A stretch of DNA of 60,694 bases, taken from positions 1-60,694 of the forward strand of contig DATKRG010000275.1 of NCBI GenBank assembly GCA_035532275.1, read 5' to 3'. The position numbers and the translations under genes were made by a program. How positions within the stretch are numbered: position 1 is the stretch's first letter; every line of letters starts with the position of its first letter. Shown here in pieces: positions 32,664 through 41,655 of this stretch. This stretch comes from UBA9676 sp035532275. GTDB taxonomy: Bacteria > Actinomycetota > Actinomycetes > Streptosporangiales > Streptosporangiaceae. The notes below the pieces were generated by a model, which saw only the letters and a program-made list of their open reading frames with translations, did not search any database and was not told the origin of the DNA.

Positions 32664-33689
32664 TGCGGCGGCCGTGTCACGGACGCTGGCGGTAAAGGCG
32701 TCCACGTCAGCCTCGGTAGTGTCGAACGCCGTCATCCAGCGCACCACCCGGGCCCGTTCGTCCCACACGTGGAAGTGCCAGCCCTGCTGGAGGCGGCGGA
32801 TGTGGGTCTCCTCCAGCGAGGCGAAGACGGCGTTCGACTCGACCGGCTGCCACAGCCCGACTCCCGGCACGTCACGCACGCCGTCCGCCAGGCGGCGGGC
32901 CATGAGGTTGGCCTGGCGGGCGTTGCTCAGCCAGACCTGGTCCTCCAGCAGCCCCAGGAACTGCGCCGCCAGGTAGCGCATCTTGGACGCCAGCTGCATC
33001 TGCTGCTTGCGCTGGAACGGCACCGCGCTCACCAGATCCGCGGTCATCACGATGACCGCTTCCGCGCCGACAGCACCGTTCTTCGTGCCGCCGAAGCTCA
33101 GCACGTCCATGGGGGCGGCGAGGTCGGCGAGCGAGCAGTCCAGCTGGGCCGCCGCGTTCGCGAGGCGGGCGCCGTCCGCGTACAGCAGCAGCCCCTCCGA
33201 ACGGCAGAACTCACCCAGCGCCCGCAGCTCGGGCAGCGTGTAGCAGGTGCCGTACTCGGTCACCTGGGAGATGGCGACCACGCGCGGCTGGGCCCGGTGC
33301 TCGTCACCCCGCCCGCCCAGCCGGCTCGCGACCAGACCGGGTGTCAGTTTCCCGTCCGGGGTGGGGACCGTCAGCAGCTTGCAGCCCAGGATCCGTTCGG
33401 CCGCGCCGCATTCGTCCACGTTCAGGTGCGCGCTCTCGGGGCAGATCACCGCCTCGTACGGGCGCAGGAGAAGGCTGATCCCGAGCACGTTGGCGGCCGT
33501 CCCGGTGAACACGAAGAAGACCCCGCCGCCGGCACCGAACAGCGCCGCGATCTGCGATGCCGCTCGCTCGGTCCACGAGTCATCGCCGTAGGCGACAGTG
33601 TCACCCTCGTTGGCGCGGGCGAGCATGCGCAGCACCGCCTCGTGCGCGCCCGCGTGGTTGTCGCTGCCGAAGCTCTTGCGTGAGGTCAC
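32652..33689 (-). CDS. L-threonine aldolase / beta-eliminating lyase
   Basis: This is a 345-residue fold-type I PLP enzyme. FGSDNHAGAHE opens the catalytic domain, ADGARLANAA contains the Asp that contacts the pyridine nitrogen, and FGGTKNGAVG carries the Schiff-base Lys. The family splits threonine to glycine and acetaldehyde; other beta-hydroxy amino acids are possible. It converges on parB, with a parS in the shared end. It is followed by a D-Ala-D-Ala ligase and an aminotransferase in a leftward group. Confidence 0.88.
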   Translation of the reverse strand: MTSRKSFGSDNHAGAHEAVLRMLARANEGDTVAYGDDSWTERAASQIAALFGAGGGVFFVFTGTAANVLGISLLLRPYEAVICPESAHLNVDECGAAERILGCKLLTVPTPDGKLTPGLVASRLGGRGDEHRAQPRVVAISQVTEYGTCYTLPELRALGEFCRSEGLLLYADGARLANAAAQLDCSLADLAAPMDVLSFGGTKNGAVGAEAVIVMTADLVSAVPFQRKQQMQLASKMRYLAAQFLGLLEDQVWLSNARQANLMARRLADGVRDVPGVGLWQPVESNAVFASLEETHIRRLQQGWHFHVWDERARVVRWMTAFDTTEADVDAFTASVRDTAAARFT

Positions 33690-33743
33690 GGGCTGCTCCC
33701 CGGTCGGTCCGCTGGTATCGCGCCGTGCTGGCGGCGGGCCGGG

Positions 33744-34694
33744 TCAGCTTCCGCGGGCGGCCGCGAGGCTCAGCAGATCCCGGCAGACGACACCGAGCGC
33801 CCGCCCGGCGGCCTCCATCGCCATGGGCAGGGTGCTGGTCTCGGTCATTCCCGGTGCCACGTTGACCTCAAGGAAGAAGACCTGGCCCTCCTCGATGATC
33901 AGGTCGGTCCGGGACAGGTCACGCAGCCCGAGCGCCCGGTGCGCGGTGACCGCGGCGGTGGCCGCCGCCGCGGCCTCGCCGGGGGCGAGCCGGGCCGGGG
34001 TGTAGAAGCGTGTCTGCCCAGCCGTGTAGCGCGCCGCGTAGTCGTAGCCGCCGGTGAGCGGGTGGATCTCGACCGCGGGCAGCGCCTGTGGCCCCTCACC
34101 GAGGTCGATGACCCCGACCGCGATCTCGGTACCCACCACGCACCGCTCGATCAGTGCCGTGTCACCGTAGGCGAAGCAGCTGATCATGGCCCCGGGCAGT
34201 TCCTCGGCGGTCATGACCCGGCTCGCCCCCAGTGCCGAACCGCCACGGGCGGGCTTGACGAACAGTGGCAGCCCCAGCGTGGCCACGATCCTCTCCAGCA
34301 CGGCGCTGGCGCCAAGATCGTGGAAGGTCTCCTTGGGCAGCGTCACGGATGGCGGGGTGGACAGCCCGGCGGCCCGCACGAGAGTCTTTGCCACGGGCTT
34401 GTCGAAAGCGAACCGGCAGGCGTCAGCTGTCGCGCCCACGAAGGGCACGCCGAGCAGCGTCAGGACCTCCTGGATCGACCCGTCCTCCCCGTAGGCGCCG
34501 TGGATGGCGGGGAAGACCGCGCTGGGCGGATCGGCCGCTATCGCGGGGATGAGGGCAGCGTCAGCGTCCGATACGTCCGCCTCGACACCGGCCTCCCGCA
34601 ACGCGTCCCGCAACCGGCTGCCCGAACGCAGCGATACCTCGCGCTCGGCGGACAGCCCACCGGCCAGGATGAGCACATGGTTCAGATCGCTCAC
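33744..34694 (-). CDS. D-alanine-D-alanine ligase family (ATP-grasp)
   Basis: The 316-residue protein begins VLILAGGLSAEREVSLRSG, a Ddl-type start, with PAIHGAYGEDGSIQ forming the first substrate site. FVKPARGGSALG is the ATP-grasp phosphate loop, and EVNVAPGMTETST includes the metal ligands. It may be the housekeeping Ddl or a paralogue, since streptomycetes carry Ddl elsewhere as well. It overlaps the aminotransferase gene by 4 bp. Confidence 0.85.
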   Translation of the reverse strand: MSDLNHVLILAGGLSAEREVSLRSGSRLRDALREAGVEADVSDADAALIPAIAADPPSAVFPAIHGAYGEDGSIQEVLTLLGVPFVGATADACRFAFDKPVAKTLVRAAGLSTPPSVTLPKETFHDLGASAVLERIVATLGLPLFVKPARGGSALGASRVMTAEELPGAMISCFAYGDTALIERCVVGTEIAVGVIDLGEGPQALPAVEIHPLTGGYDYAARYTAGQTRFYTPARLAPGEAAAAATAAVTAHRALGLRDLSRTDLIIEEGQVFFLEVNVAPGMTETSTLPMAMEAAGRALGVVCRDLLSLAAARGS

Positions 34695-36091
34695 CGCTGG
34701 CTATCCACGCCGGCCGGTCCGGTCAGGACGATCGGGCCCCCGGCCGACCCTTGGTAACCGGGCGGGACCGCACCGAAGGTGGACCGCAGCTCGATCTCGG
34801 TGCCCACCACTTCCGCGAGCCGCCGGATCCCTTCGCGGATCCGCCCCGGCTCCGGGAAGCAGTACGACAGCCGCATGTACTCCCCGCCGGAGCCATCGGC
34901 GTAGAAGCCGGTCCCCGGCACGTAGGCGACCCGGGAGGAGATGGCGCGCGGGAGCATCGCCTTCGAGTTCAGCCCGGGTGGGAGCTGCAGCCACACATAG
35001 AAGCCCCCGCCGGGGCGGGTCCACCGGCAGCCGTCAGGCATGACAGCGCCGAGCGCCTCCAGCATCGCGTCCCGGCGCTCCCGGTACAGCTCACGGAAGA
35101 CCTTCACCTGCTCCCGCCACGGCTGGCTGGTCAGGTACTCACGGACCATGAGCTGAGCGAGGCTGGAGTGGCACAGCACGGCCGCCTCGGCGGCGAGAAC
35201 CAGCTTGTCCCTGATTCCCGGTGGCGCCAGCGCCCAGCCGACTCGCAGCCCGGGAGCGATCGTCTTGGAGAAGGTGCCGAGGTAGACGATCCCGTGCTCG
35301 TCCTGCGCCCGCAGTGCCTGCAGCGGCTCCCCGTCAAAGCCGAGCAGCCCGTACGGGTTGTCCTCGATCACGAGCAGGTCGGCCTGCTGGCATATCTGGA
35401 GCACCCGGGCCCGGCGCTCAGCGCTGAGGGTGACCCCGCCCGGGTTGTGGAAGGAGGGGACCGTGTACAGAAACTTGGGCCGCCGGCCCTGCGCCGCGAG
35501 ACTGGCTATCGTCTCCGCGAGCGCCTCCGGGATCAGCCCGTCATCATCCATCGGCACGTGGATCACGTCAGCCTGGTAGGAAGCGAAGGTGCCGAGGGCG
35601 CCGACATAGGAAGGCCCCTCTGCCAGCACCACGTCCCCGGGGTCGACGAAGATTCTGGTGATCAGGTCGAGCGCCTGCTGGGAACCCACGGTGACCACGA
35701 CTTCGTCCGGGTGGGCGTGGATTCCCTCTAGTGCCATCACGTCACAGATGGCGTCACGCAGGCCTGGATCCCCCTGCGCCGACATGTACTGGAGGGCCAC
35801 CGCGCCCCGGTCTGCGACCAGCTGGCCGGCCATCTCACCGACAGCGTCCAGGGGCAGGGCGGTGATGTTGGGCATCCCGCCTGCCAGCGACACGATCTCC
35901 GGCCGGGACGCCACCGAGAACAGCGCCCGGATCTCCGACGCGATCATCTTCCGGGCCCGCGCGGCATAACGGCCCACATACGGGTCCACCAGGGACCCTT
36001 GGGACGGCGGAGCCTCCTGGGGCTCCTGTGTCCCATGCCCGGTTCTCCCGGGGTGGTCAGCGCGGTCTGGGTTCGCGTGTCCGGTCACCAC
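34691..36091 (-). CDS. PLP aminotransferase (class I, LysN/MocR-like catalytic domain)
   Basis: This 466-residue fold-type I aminotransferase lacks the GntR N-terminal domain of true MocR regulators. The PLP Lys is in YLGTFSKTIAPGLRVGW; VTVGSQQALDLI and EGPSYVGAL are the cofactor-binding loops, and EDNPYGLL holds the Asp/Tyr pair. Closest known types are 2-aminoadipate or broad-range amino acid aminotransferases. The GTG start is preceded by GGAGG. Coupled with the ligase downstream; a joint role in D-amino acid or peptide metabolism is only inference. Confidence 0.85.
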   Translation of the reverse strand: MVTGHANPDRADHPGRTGHGTQEPQEAPPSQGSLVDPYVGRYAARARKMIASEIRALFSVASRPEIVSLAGGMPNITALPLDAVGEMAGQLVADRGAVALQYMSAQGDPGLRDAICDVMALEGIHAHPDEVVVTVGSQQALDLITRIFVDPGDVVLAEGPSYVGALGTFASYQADVIHVPMDDDGLIPEALAETIASLAAQGRRPKFLYTVPSFHNPGGVTLSAERRARVLQICQQADLLVIEDNPYGLLGFDGEPLQALRAQDEHGIVYLGTFSKTIAPGLRVGWALAPPGIRDKLVLAAEAAVLCHSSLAQLMVREYLTSQPWREQVKVFRELYRERRDAMLEALGAVMPDGCRWTRPGGGFYVWLQLPPGLNSKAMLPRAISSRVAYVPGTGFYADGSGGEYMRLSYCFPEPGRIREGIRRLAEVVGTEIELRSTFGAVPPGYQGSAGGPIVLTGPAGVDSQR

Positions 36092-36290
36092 GGCCCCTCC
36101 TCACGTCGATGGGTACCATGTCAGCGTACGGGCCGAAGGGGACCGTGCCCGGGGGTACCCGGTATCTCGCCGTGAACAAGCACAGTAGTTGAGGTCAGGC
36201 ATTATCGCAGAACCCGCACGTTCCTGAGCCAGCACATGTGCCGGATCAGCACGCAAGCCACGCCCACCGATACGACCACAGAGGTGCCAG

Positions 36291-36908
36291 GTGCCGCGCC
36301 GTCTCGCCAACGTCACCCTGGACAACCTGGGCGACCTGCCGCACAGGTGCCGGCGGTGCGTCTTCTGGGAGCTGGACCCGGTCAGCCACGCCCGCGCACA
36401 GGCGGCCGGCGACCCGGCGCTGGAGAAGGAGGCGTGGCTCTCTTCCACGCTGCTGGAGTGGGGCAGCTGCGGCAAGATCGCCTACGTGGACGGGGTGCCG
36501 GCCGGGTACGTCCTGTACGCGCCGCCCCTGTACGTGCCGCGCTCGGTGGCCTTCCCGACCAGCCCGGTGAGCGCTGACGCGGTGCTGCTGATGACCGCCC
36601 ACATCCTGGATGAGTTCGCCGGCGGCGGGCTCGGCCGGATGCTGGTCCAGGGGGTGGCCAAGGACCTCACCCGGCGGGGGGTCAAAGCCATCGAGGCCTT
36701 CGGCGACCTGCGGCGGGAAGAGGGCTCGTGCGTGCTGCCCGCCGACTACCTGCTTGCTGTGGGCTTCAAGACGGTCCGCCCGCACCACCATTTCCCGCGG
36801 CTGCGGCTCGAGCTCAAGGCAACCGTGTCGTGGCGGGAGGACGTCGAGGTCGCGCTGGAACGCCTGCTGGGCTCGATGAGCCCGGAGCGGGCACTGCGGC
36901 TGGCCTAG
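36291..36908 (+). CDS. GNAT family acetyltransferase
   Basis: This is a 205-residue protein. RCRRCVFWELDP near the N-terminus is characteristic of an actinobacterial GNAT subgroup. The cofactor motif is GGGLGRMLVQGVAKDL, and the C-terminal VGFKTVRPHHHFPRLRL follows. The GTG at 36291 has GAGG about 6 nt upstream. The gene is conserved beside trxA in Streptomyces-like genomes; the substrate is unknown. It converges on trxA. Confidence 0.82.
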   Translation: MPRRLANVTLDNLGDLPHRCRRCVFWELDPVSHARAQAAGDPALEKEAWLSSTLLEWGSCGKIAYVDGVPAGYVLYAPPLYVPRSVAFPTSPVSADAVLLMTAHILDEFAGGGLGRMLVQGVAKDLTRRGVKAIEAFGDLRREEGSCVLPADYLLAVGFKTVRPHHHFPRLRLELKATVSWREDVEVALERLLGSMSPERALRLA

Positions 36909-36928
36909 TGCCCGTCCCCGGCCGGGCA
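36909..36928. terminator. weak bidirectional hairpin between GNAT and trxA
   Basis: TGCCCG (36909-36914) pairs with CGGGCA (36923-36928) immediately after the GNAT stop, in the 57-bp gap between convergent genes. There is no T tract. Confidence 0.35.
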
Positions 36929-36965
36929 TCCGGGCGGTAGGCCCGGGCCGCGTCCGGCGCTTTGC

Positions 36966-37289
36966 TCAGATGAACTCGGCGAGCTCGTCCAGGAGCTTGG
37001 ACTTGGAGCGTGCACCGACCAGCTCCTTGACGACCTGGCCGTTCTGGAAGACACCCAGGGTCGGGATGTTGAGGATCCTGTACCTGCGCGTGACCTCGGG
37101 GTTCTCGTCGACGTTCAGCTTGACGATGTCGATCTTGTCGCCGTGCTCCGCCGCGATCGCCTCCAGCACCGGAGCGACCTGCCGGCAGGGCCCGCACCAT
37201 TCGGCCCAGTAGTCGACGAGAACCGGCTTGTCATTCTTGAGGACGTCGGCCTCGAAGCTGTCGTCGGTTACCTTCTTCGTTGCACCCAC
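36966..37289 (-). CDS. trxA: thioredoxin
   Basis: The 107-residue thioredoxin has the active site WCGPC in WAEWCGPCRQ and the cis-Pro loop NIPTLGVFQNGQ. The GTG at 37289 gives the standard length; the frame extends a further 18 codons without support. It lies 62 bp downstream of trxB, with which it is probably cotranscribed from the SigR-type promoter. Confidence 0.96.
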   Translation of the reverse strand: MGATKKVTDDSFEADVLKNDKPVLVDYWAEWCGPCRQVAPVLEAIAAEHGDKIDIVKLNVDENPEVTRRYRILNIPTLGVFQNGQVVKELVGARSKSKLLDELAEFI

Positions 37290-37351
37290 GCTCGGTCTTC
37301 CTTCCCTCTCGCGATGGACGGGTATGGGTTCACAGGACTTCACAGGGCCGG

Positions 37352-38284
37352 TCAGGACTCGTGGCCAGCCAGGTACCGTTCGGCGTCCAGGGCTGCCGCG
37401 CAGCCGGTGCCGGCGGCCGTGACGGCCTGGCGGTAGCTGCGGTCGACGACGTCGCCGCAGGCGAAGACGCCCGGGATCGCGGTGCGGGTGGTTGGCTGCT
37501 CGACAAGCAGGTAGCCGTCGGCGTCGGTAGCCAGCTGGCCGGTGAACAGCTCGCTGCGCGGGTCGTGGCCGATCGCCACGAACACCCCGGCCACCGCCAG
37601 CGTGCTCTCCTCGCCGGTCACGGTGTCCCGCAGCCGCAGCCCGCTCACCTTCCCGTCACCGGTCACCCCGGTCACCCCGCTGTTCCAGCGGAAGGAGATC
37701 TTCGGGTTGGCGAACGCGCGCTCCTGCATGATCTTGGACGCGCGGAGCGCGTCCCGCCGGTGCACGACAGTGACCGAGCGGGCGAAGCGGGTCAGGAAGG
37801 TGGCCTCCTCCATCGCCGAGTCGCCACCGCCGACCACCGCGATGTCCTGCTCGCGGAAGAAGAAGCCGTCACAGGTCGCGCACCAGGACACACCGTGGCC
37901 GGACAGCCGCTTCTCACCATCGATGCCCAGTTCCCGGTAGCGGGAGCCGGTCGCGATGATCACCGTCCGGGCGAGATGAGTGTCCGCGCCCACAGTGACC
38001 CGCTTGGGGTCGGCGGTCAGGTCCACCTGCGTCACGTCGTCGGCCACGAGTTCCGCGCCGAACCGTTCGGCCTGCTTGCGCATGGCGTCCATCAGGTCCG
38101 GGCCGAGCACCCCGTCCGGGAACCCGGGGAAGTTCTCCACGTCCGTGGTGTTCATGAGCGCGCCACCGGCCGTGACCGAGCCCTCGAATACCAGCGGCTT
38201 GAGCTGCGCGCGCGCGGCGTACAGCGCGGCGGTATACCCCGCCGGACCCGATCCGATGACAATGACGTCGCGAATGTCGGACAC
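37352..38284 (-). CDS. trxB: thioredoxin reductase
   Basis: The 310-residue flavoprotein reduces thioredoxin with NADPH. The FAD motif is GSGPAGYTAALYAARA, the redox-active pair is in WCATCDG, the NADPH motif is VVGGGDSAMEEA and the second FAD motif is GVFACGDVVD. GTG at 38284 has AAAGG 8 nt upstream. An exact SigR-type promoter is 34 bp away, predicting induction by disulfide stress. Confidence 0.97.
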   Translation of the reverse strand: MSDIRDVIVIGSGPAGYTAALYAARAQLKPLVFEGSVTAGGALMNTTDVENFPGFPDGVLGPDLMDAMRKQAERFGAELVADDVTQVDLTADPKRVTVGADTHLARTVIIATGSRYRELGIDGEKRLSGHGVSWCATCDGFFFREQDIAVVGGGDSAMEEATFLTRFARSVTVVHRRDALRASKIMQERAFANPKISFRWNSGVTGVTGDGKVSGLRLRDTVTGEESTLAVAGVFVAIGHDPRSELFTGQLATDADGYLLVEQPTTRTAIPGVFACGDVVDRSYRQAVTAAGTGCAAALDAERYLAGHES

Positions 38285-38317
38285 TGCTGCGCCTTTCGCT
38301 TGATAGAGCACCCGGGA

Positions 38318-38345
38318 CAACCGATCCTAGGCCCCGGAGATTCCC
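38318..38345 (-). promoter_or_regulatory. SigR-type promoter of trxBA
   Basis: On the minus strand GGGAAT (38340-38345) and GTTG (38318-38321) are separated by exactly 18 bp, matching the -35/-10 pattern described for the disulfide-stress sigma factor SigR of Streptomyces. The expected start near 38310 leaves a leader of about 26 nt. Confidence 0.85.
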
Positions 38346-38384
38346 GCCGCGCGGGCCACGCGTCAGCCAGGGGCGGGCCCCGGT

Positions 38385-39389
38385 TCAGCCGGTGGATGGC
38401 AGGGTGAAGCTGGTGATCAGGTCGCTCCCACGCGCCGAGCAGCCGGTCCCCACCACCAGCACCCGCAGCGTCGGCCTGCCGGTCACGGGCAGCACGATGA
38501 TGGCGGCCGGCCGGGTGCCGTAGCGTGCGAGGTCCACCAGCCGGGGCCGGGCACCATCTGCGAGGCGGCGCAGGCACCCGGCCAGCTGCGGGAAGCCCGG
38601 TGGCAGTGCCGCGGCCGGGGCGAACGTGGTGGCGCTGCCGGGAACCCGGCGGGTGGCCGGGTAGCGCTTGAGGACGGCGCCAACCTGCGCGCGCACCTGG
38701 CCCGGGCGGTAGTCGGTGCCGCTTTCCACGACCCGCAGGCCTGCTGCCGCACCGGCCGCCTCCGGGCCGAGTGCAGGCGCCGCCCGGCGGCTCAGCGCGC
38801 TGTGGGGTTCCGACGCGCCCGCGGAGCTGCCCGCCACCCCGCCGGTGCTGGCCGAGACCAGCCGGGCGACGGCGTAGCCCCCGCCCGCGACGAGCACCAC
38901 GGCGGCCGCCACGGTGGCCAGGCGCAGCGAGAGCCCCGAGCGGGACCAGGCCGCCCGGCGCCTCCGGCCCGTGCTACCGGGATCCGTGCGGCCGGGACCT
39001 GCGTGCCCAGGACCCGTGCGACCGGGGCCCGTGCTACCAGGACCCGTGCTACCAGGGCCCGCGCGCCCAGGGCCAGCATGCCCGGGACTGGCTGGCCCGG
39101 GGCTGGGTTGCGCAGGGGTGCTCGTTCCGGTTGTGCTCATGCCGGCGGTACCCGCGGCACGGGCGGCCACCTCGGCAGCCAGGGCGGCGTCCAGCCGTGC
39201 GGCCAGCGAGGCAGGCATCGGCGGCGTCGGGGCATGAGCCAGGATCGAGGTCACGGCGGTCAGCTGCGCGTCGATCTCGGCGCACTGCGGGCAGGCGGCC
39301 AGGTGTGCCGCCACCTGGGCGGCCTTGCGCCCGGGCAGCAGATCCTCGCGGAACGCCGCCACGGTGTCCGCGTCGAGGTGCCCCTTCAC
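38385..39389 (-). CDS. membrane anti-sigma factor with zinc-finger domain
   Basis: This 334-residue protein begins with a ZAS-like domain in which VAAHLAACPQC supplies the H-x3-C-x2-C motif (about residues 28-36). A repeat region of GPGxx units (about 92-142) follows, then one membrane span (LATVAAAVVLVAGGGYAVAR) and an extracytoplasmic domain with two Cys. It starts inside the sigma gene stop (4-bp overlap) and probably holds SigM at the membrane. The GPGxx stretch is collagen-like in composition. Confidence 0.88.
   Translation of the reverse strand: MKGHLDADTVAAFREDLLPGRKAAQVAAHLAACPQCAEIDAQLTAVTSILAHAPTPPMPASLAARLDAALAAEVAARAAGTAGMSTTGTSTPAQPSPGPASPGHAGPGRAGPGSTGPGSTGPGRTGPGHAGPGRTDPGSTGRRRRAAWSRSGLSLRLATVAAAVVLVAGGGYAVARLVSASTGGVAGSSAGASEPHSALSRRAAPALGPEAAGAAAGLRVVESGTDYRPGQVRAQVGAVLKRYPATRRVPGSATTFAPAAALPPGFPQLAGCLRRLADGARPRLVDLARYGTRPAAIIVLPVTGRPTLRVLVVGTGCSARGSDLITSFTLPSTG
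38966..39115. repeat. ten 15-bp tandem repeats in the anti-sigma gene
   Basis: Ten consecutive 15-bp units (for example GGCCCGTGCTACCAG... variants of GACCCGTGCTACCAG) encode the GPGxx linker. Units at 39026-39055 are nearly identical, suggesting recent expansion. Confidence 0.88.
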
Positions 39390-40048
39390 CGGCTCTCACC
39401 CCCTCCCTCCGCAGGTGAGACGTCGCCCGGCGCTGCCCGGTTCCCGGTCACGGCCCGTCCTGGCCCCGGCGCCTGCGCCGGCGGCGGGATCCGGCTGGCG
39501 ACCATGGGTGCCGCCGGTGAGCCGCGCAGATGGGCGAGCCGGGGCAGCAGCCTGGCGCGTCCCCGCGAGCAGCGGCTCTTCACCGTGCCCTCGGAGATGC
39601 CCAGCACCTGCGCGGCATCGGCGACGGCGTAGCCGAGCATGTCCACCAGCACCAGGGCGGCCCGCTGGTCGGGCGGGAGCGTCGCGAGGGCGGCCGTCAC
39701 ATCGAGCGCGGTGTCGCTGTCCGGAGCCGGAGCGGGGCCGGGCCCGGCAAAGGCGAGCATGTCCATCGCGTCAGGCGCCAGCCCGCTGGTGGCGGGGCGG
39801 GCCGCCCGGCGCCGGAGCAGGTCGAGGCAGGCGTTGACGACGATCCGGTGCAGCCAGGTGGTGACCGCGGACTCGCCACGGAAGCTGCCAGCCCGCCGGA
39901 ACGCCGAGATCATCGCATCCTGGAGCGCGTCGGCCGCGTCGTCGGGGTCCCCGAGCGTGCGCACGGCGACCGCCCACAGCCGGTCCCGGTGGCGGGAGAA
40001 CACGATGCCAAACGCCTCGGCGTCGCCACTCACGTGCCGCCGGAGCAA
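39386..40048 (-). CDS. sigM: ECF sigma factor, SigM-like
   Basis: The protein is about 220 residues. Region 2 shows DPDDAADALQDAMISAFRRAGSF, and region 4 LPPDQRAALVLVDMLGYAVADAAQVLGIS with the helix-turn-helix followed by GTVKSRCSRGRARL. The Pro-rich C-terminus (about 190-220) is disordered. The start is uncertain: TTG at 40048 lacks a good ribosome site, while a CTG overlapping the pseudokinase stop is an alternative that would add about ten residues. Coupled to its anti-sigma by a 4-bp overlap. Confidence 0.9.
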   Translation of the reverse strand: MLRRHVSGDAEAFGIVFSRHRDRLWAVAVRTLGDPDDAADALQDAMISAFRRAGSFRGESAVTTWLHRIVVNACLDLLRRRAARPATSGLAPDAMDMLAFAGPGPAPAPDSDTALDVTAALATLPPDQRAALVLVDMLGYAVADAAQVLGISEGTVKSRCSRGRARLLPRLAHLRGSPAAPMVASRIPPPAQAPGPGRAVTGNRAAPGDVSPAEGGGESR

Positions 40049-40080
40049 CTCGGCGTCGGGCGGTTCCCCCGGCGGCGCTG

Positions 40081-41655
40081 TCAGCTGGAGCCCCGCACGG
40101 CGATGTTGTAGATCCTCGCCTCGAACCGGTTCGCGGCGCCGGTCTTGGGGGGCAGCTTGGTGAACCAGATCAGGACGTACCTGCCCGTGGCGTGGCTGTG
40201 CACGGTGAAGGTGTAGGTGCCGCCGACCCCGGTGGCCTGGGCCACGGTGGTGAAGCTGGACAGCGTGGATGACGCCCTGGTGTTGTTGTTCCCCACTTCG
40301 ATCTGCACGTCGGCACCTGGAATGGCGCCGAACTTGATCTGCACCGACGCCAGCTTCACCGGCTTGCCCATGTCCAGGATCAGGCCGGTACCGGTCTTGA
40401 GGCCGCCGAACACGGGGTTGTTGAAGTAGAACTGCGTGTTCCAGAACGTGGCCGGGTTCGAGTCGATGGCGAACTTGGCGAGCTGGTCATTCTCGTTCTG
40501 CGGGTCGTCGGCCGGGCTGCTGAGGGCGTCGAACCCGTGCGCGCTCAGCGGTGGGATCACCTTCACCCCACTGGCCGCCGGCGAGGTCGCCGCGTGCGTC
40601 GGCTGGCCGGTGCCGCCGTTGGCGGCAGCGCCCCGGTGACCGAGCAGCCAGACCGCGGCCCCGGCCACCACGACGATCACCACAGCGGCGATGGCGATGA
40701 CGGGCCCGGCCGCGCGCGGCCGCCCGGCGGGGCCGCGCGGAGCGGGACGCCCGCCCCGGCCCGGCGGGCCGGAGGGGCCGGGATCCTCGTGATAGTAGGG
40801 GTGGCCGGTGTCCGGGCCGGAGGGCATGTCGTCCCAGCCGGGCCCGGGGTGCCGCCCGGGCGGCCCGGGCGGGGCTGGCAGCGGGGCGACCGGGGCGGGA
40901 ATCACCCGGGCGAGCGCGTCCGCCAGGACAGCGGGAGTGGTCAGCGCCTGGCCGTGCTGGCCGTTCTGGAACAGCACCTCGCAGGTGATGTCGTCCACGG
41001 CCGCGGGGACCCCGGCGCGGACCTGGCGCGGGCTGCGCGGCCGGCCGTCGGGTGACTGGGGAGCGGGGGGCAGAGCGGGCCATTCGTCGCCCGGCCAGTG
41101 AGCGGTCAGCGCCGCGTAGAGGAGCTTGCCCAGGCCCCAGGTATCGGCGAGCGCCGGGTCGTCGGCGGTGGTCCCGGACAGGGCGGCGTCGATCCCGAGG
41201 CCGACGACCTTCACCCCGCCGCCGGCGGTCCAGCGCAGCGAGCCGGGGGTGAGGCACAGGTGGGCCACGCCGGCCGCGTGCGCCGATGCGAGCGCTTCGG
41301 CTCCCTCAGCGATGATCTCGGCGCACTGGCCCGGGTCGAGCGGCCCGTCGGCGAGCAGATCGTGGAGCGACTCGCCGGCGACCCATTCCATCACCACGTA
41401 CGCCTGGTCCCAGTTCTCTTCGACGTCGAACACCTGAGCCAGCCGCGCGTCGCTCAGCCTGCTGGCCGCGCGCGCGGCGGTGATCACCTCGCGGATGCGC
41501 GGGAACCCGGGTGCGAAGGTCAGCACGGTCACCGCGCGGGCGAGGGTCTCGTCGATCGCCTTCCAGGCCGCCCAGCCAGAACTCCCGCTGATGCGGTCTT
41601 CGAGGCGGTATCGCCCACCGAGGCGGGTTCCGGGTTCAGAGATGAAGGTGCTCAT
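40081..41655 (-). CDS. membrane pseudokinase with C-terminal beta-sandwich domain
   Basis: This is a 524-residue protein. Residues 1-270 follow the kinase fold, but the catalytic loop reads HLCLTPGSLRW and the DFG position GLGID, so catalytic Asp and metal-binding Asp are missing. A Pro/Gly/Arg linker, one membrane span (VIAIAAVVIVVVAGAAVWLL) and an exported domain (about 390-524) resembling a discoidin/F5-8C sandwich follow. In mycobacteria the MurJ protein carries such a pseudokinase as its own C-terminus; here it is a separate gene beside murJ. It probably recruits a forkhead-domain regulator of lipid II export, by analogy. Confidence 0.85.
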   Translation of the reverse strand: MSTFISEPGTRLGGRYRLEDRISGSSGWAAWKAIDETLARAVTVLTFAPGFPRIREVITAARAASRLSDARLAQVFDVEENWDQAYVVMEWVAGESLHDLLADGPLDPGQCAEIIAEGAEALASAHAAGVAHLCLTPGSLRWTAGGGVKVVGLGIDAALSGTTADDPALADTWGLGKLLYAALTAHWPGDEWPALPPAPQSPDGRPRSPRQVRAGVPAAVDDITCEVLFQNGQHGQALTTPAVLADALARVIPAPVAPLPAPPGPPGRHPGPGWDDMPSGPDTGHPYYHEDPGPSGPPGRGGRPAPRGPAGRPRAAGPVIAIAAVVIVVVAGAAVWLLGHRGAAANGGTGQPTHAATSPAASGVKVIPPLSAHGFDALSSPADDPQNENDQLAKFAIDSNPATFWNTQFYFNNPVFGGLKTGTGLILDMGKPVKLASVQIKFGAIPGADVQIEVGNNNTRASSTLSSFTTVAQATGVGGTYTFTVHSHATGRYVLIWFTKLPPKTGAANRFEARIYNIAVRGSS

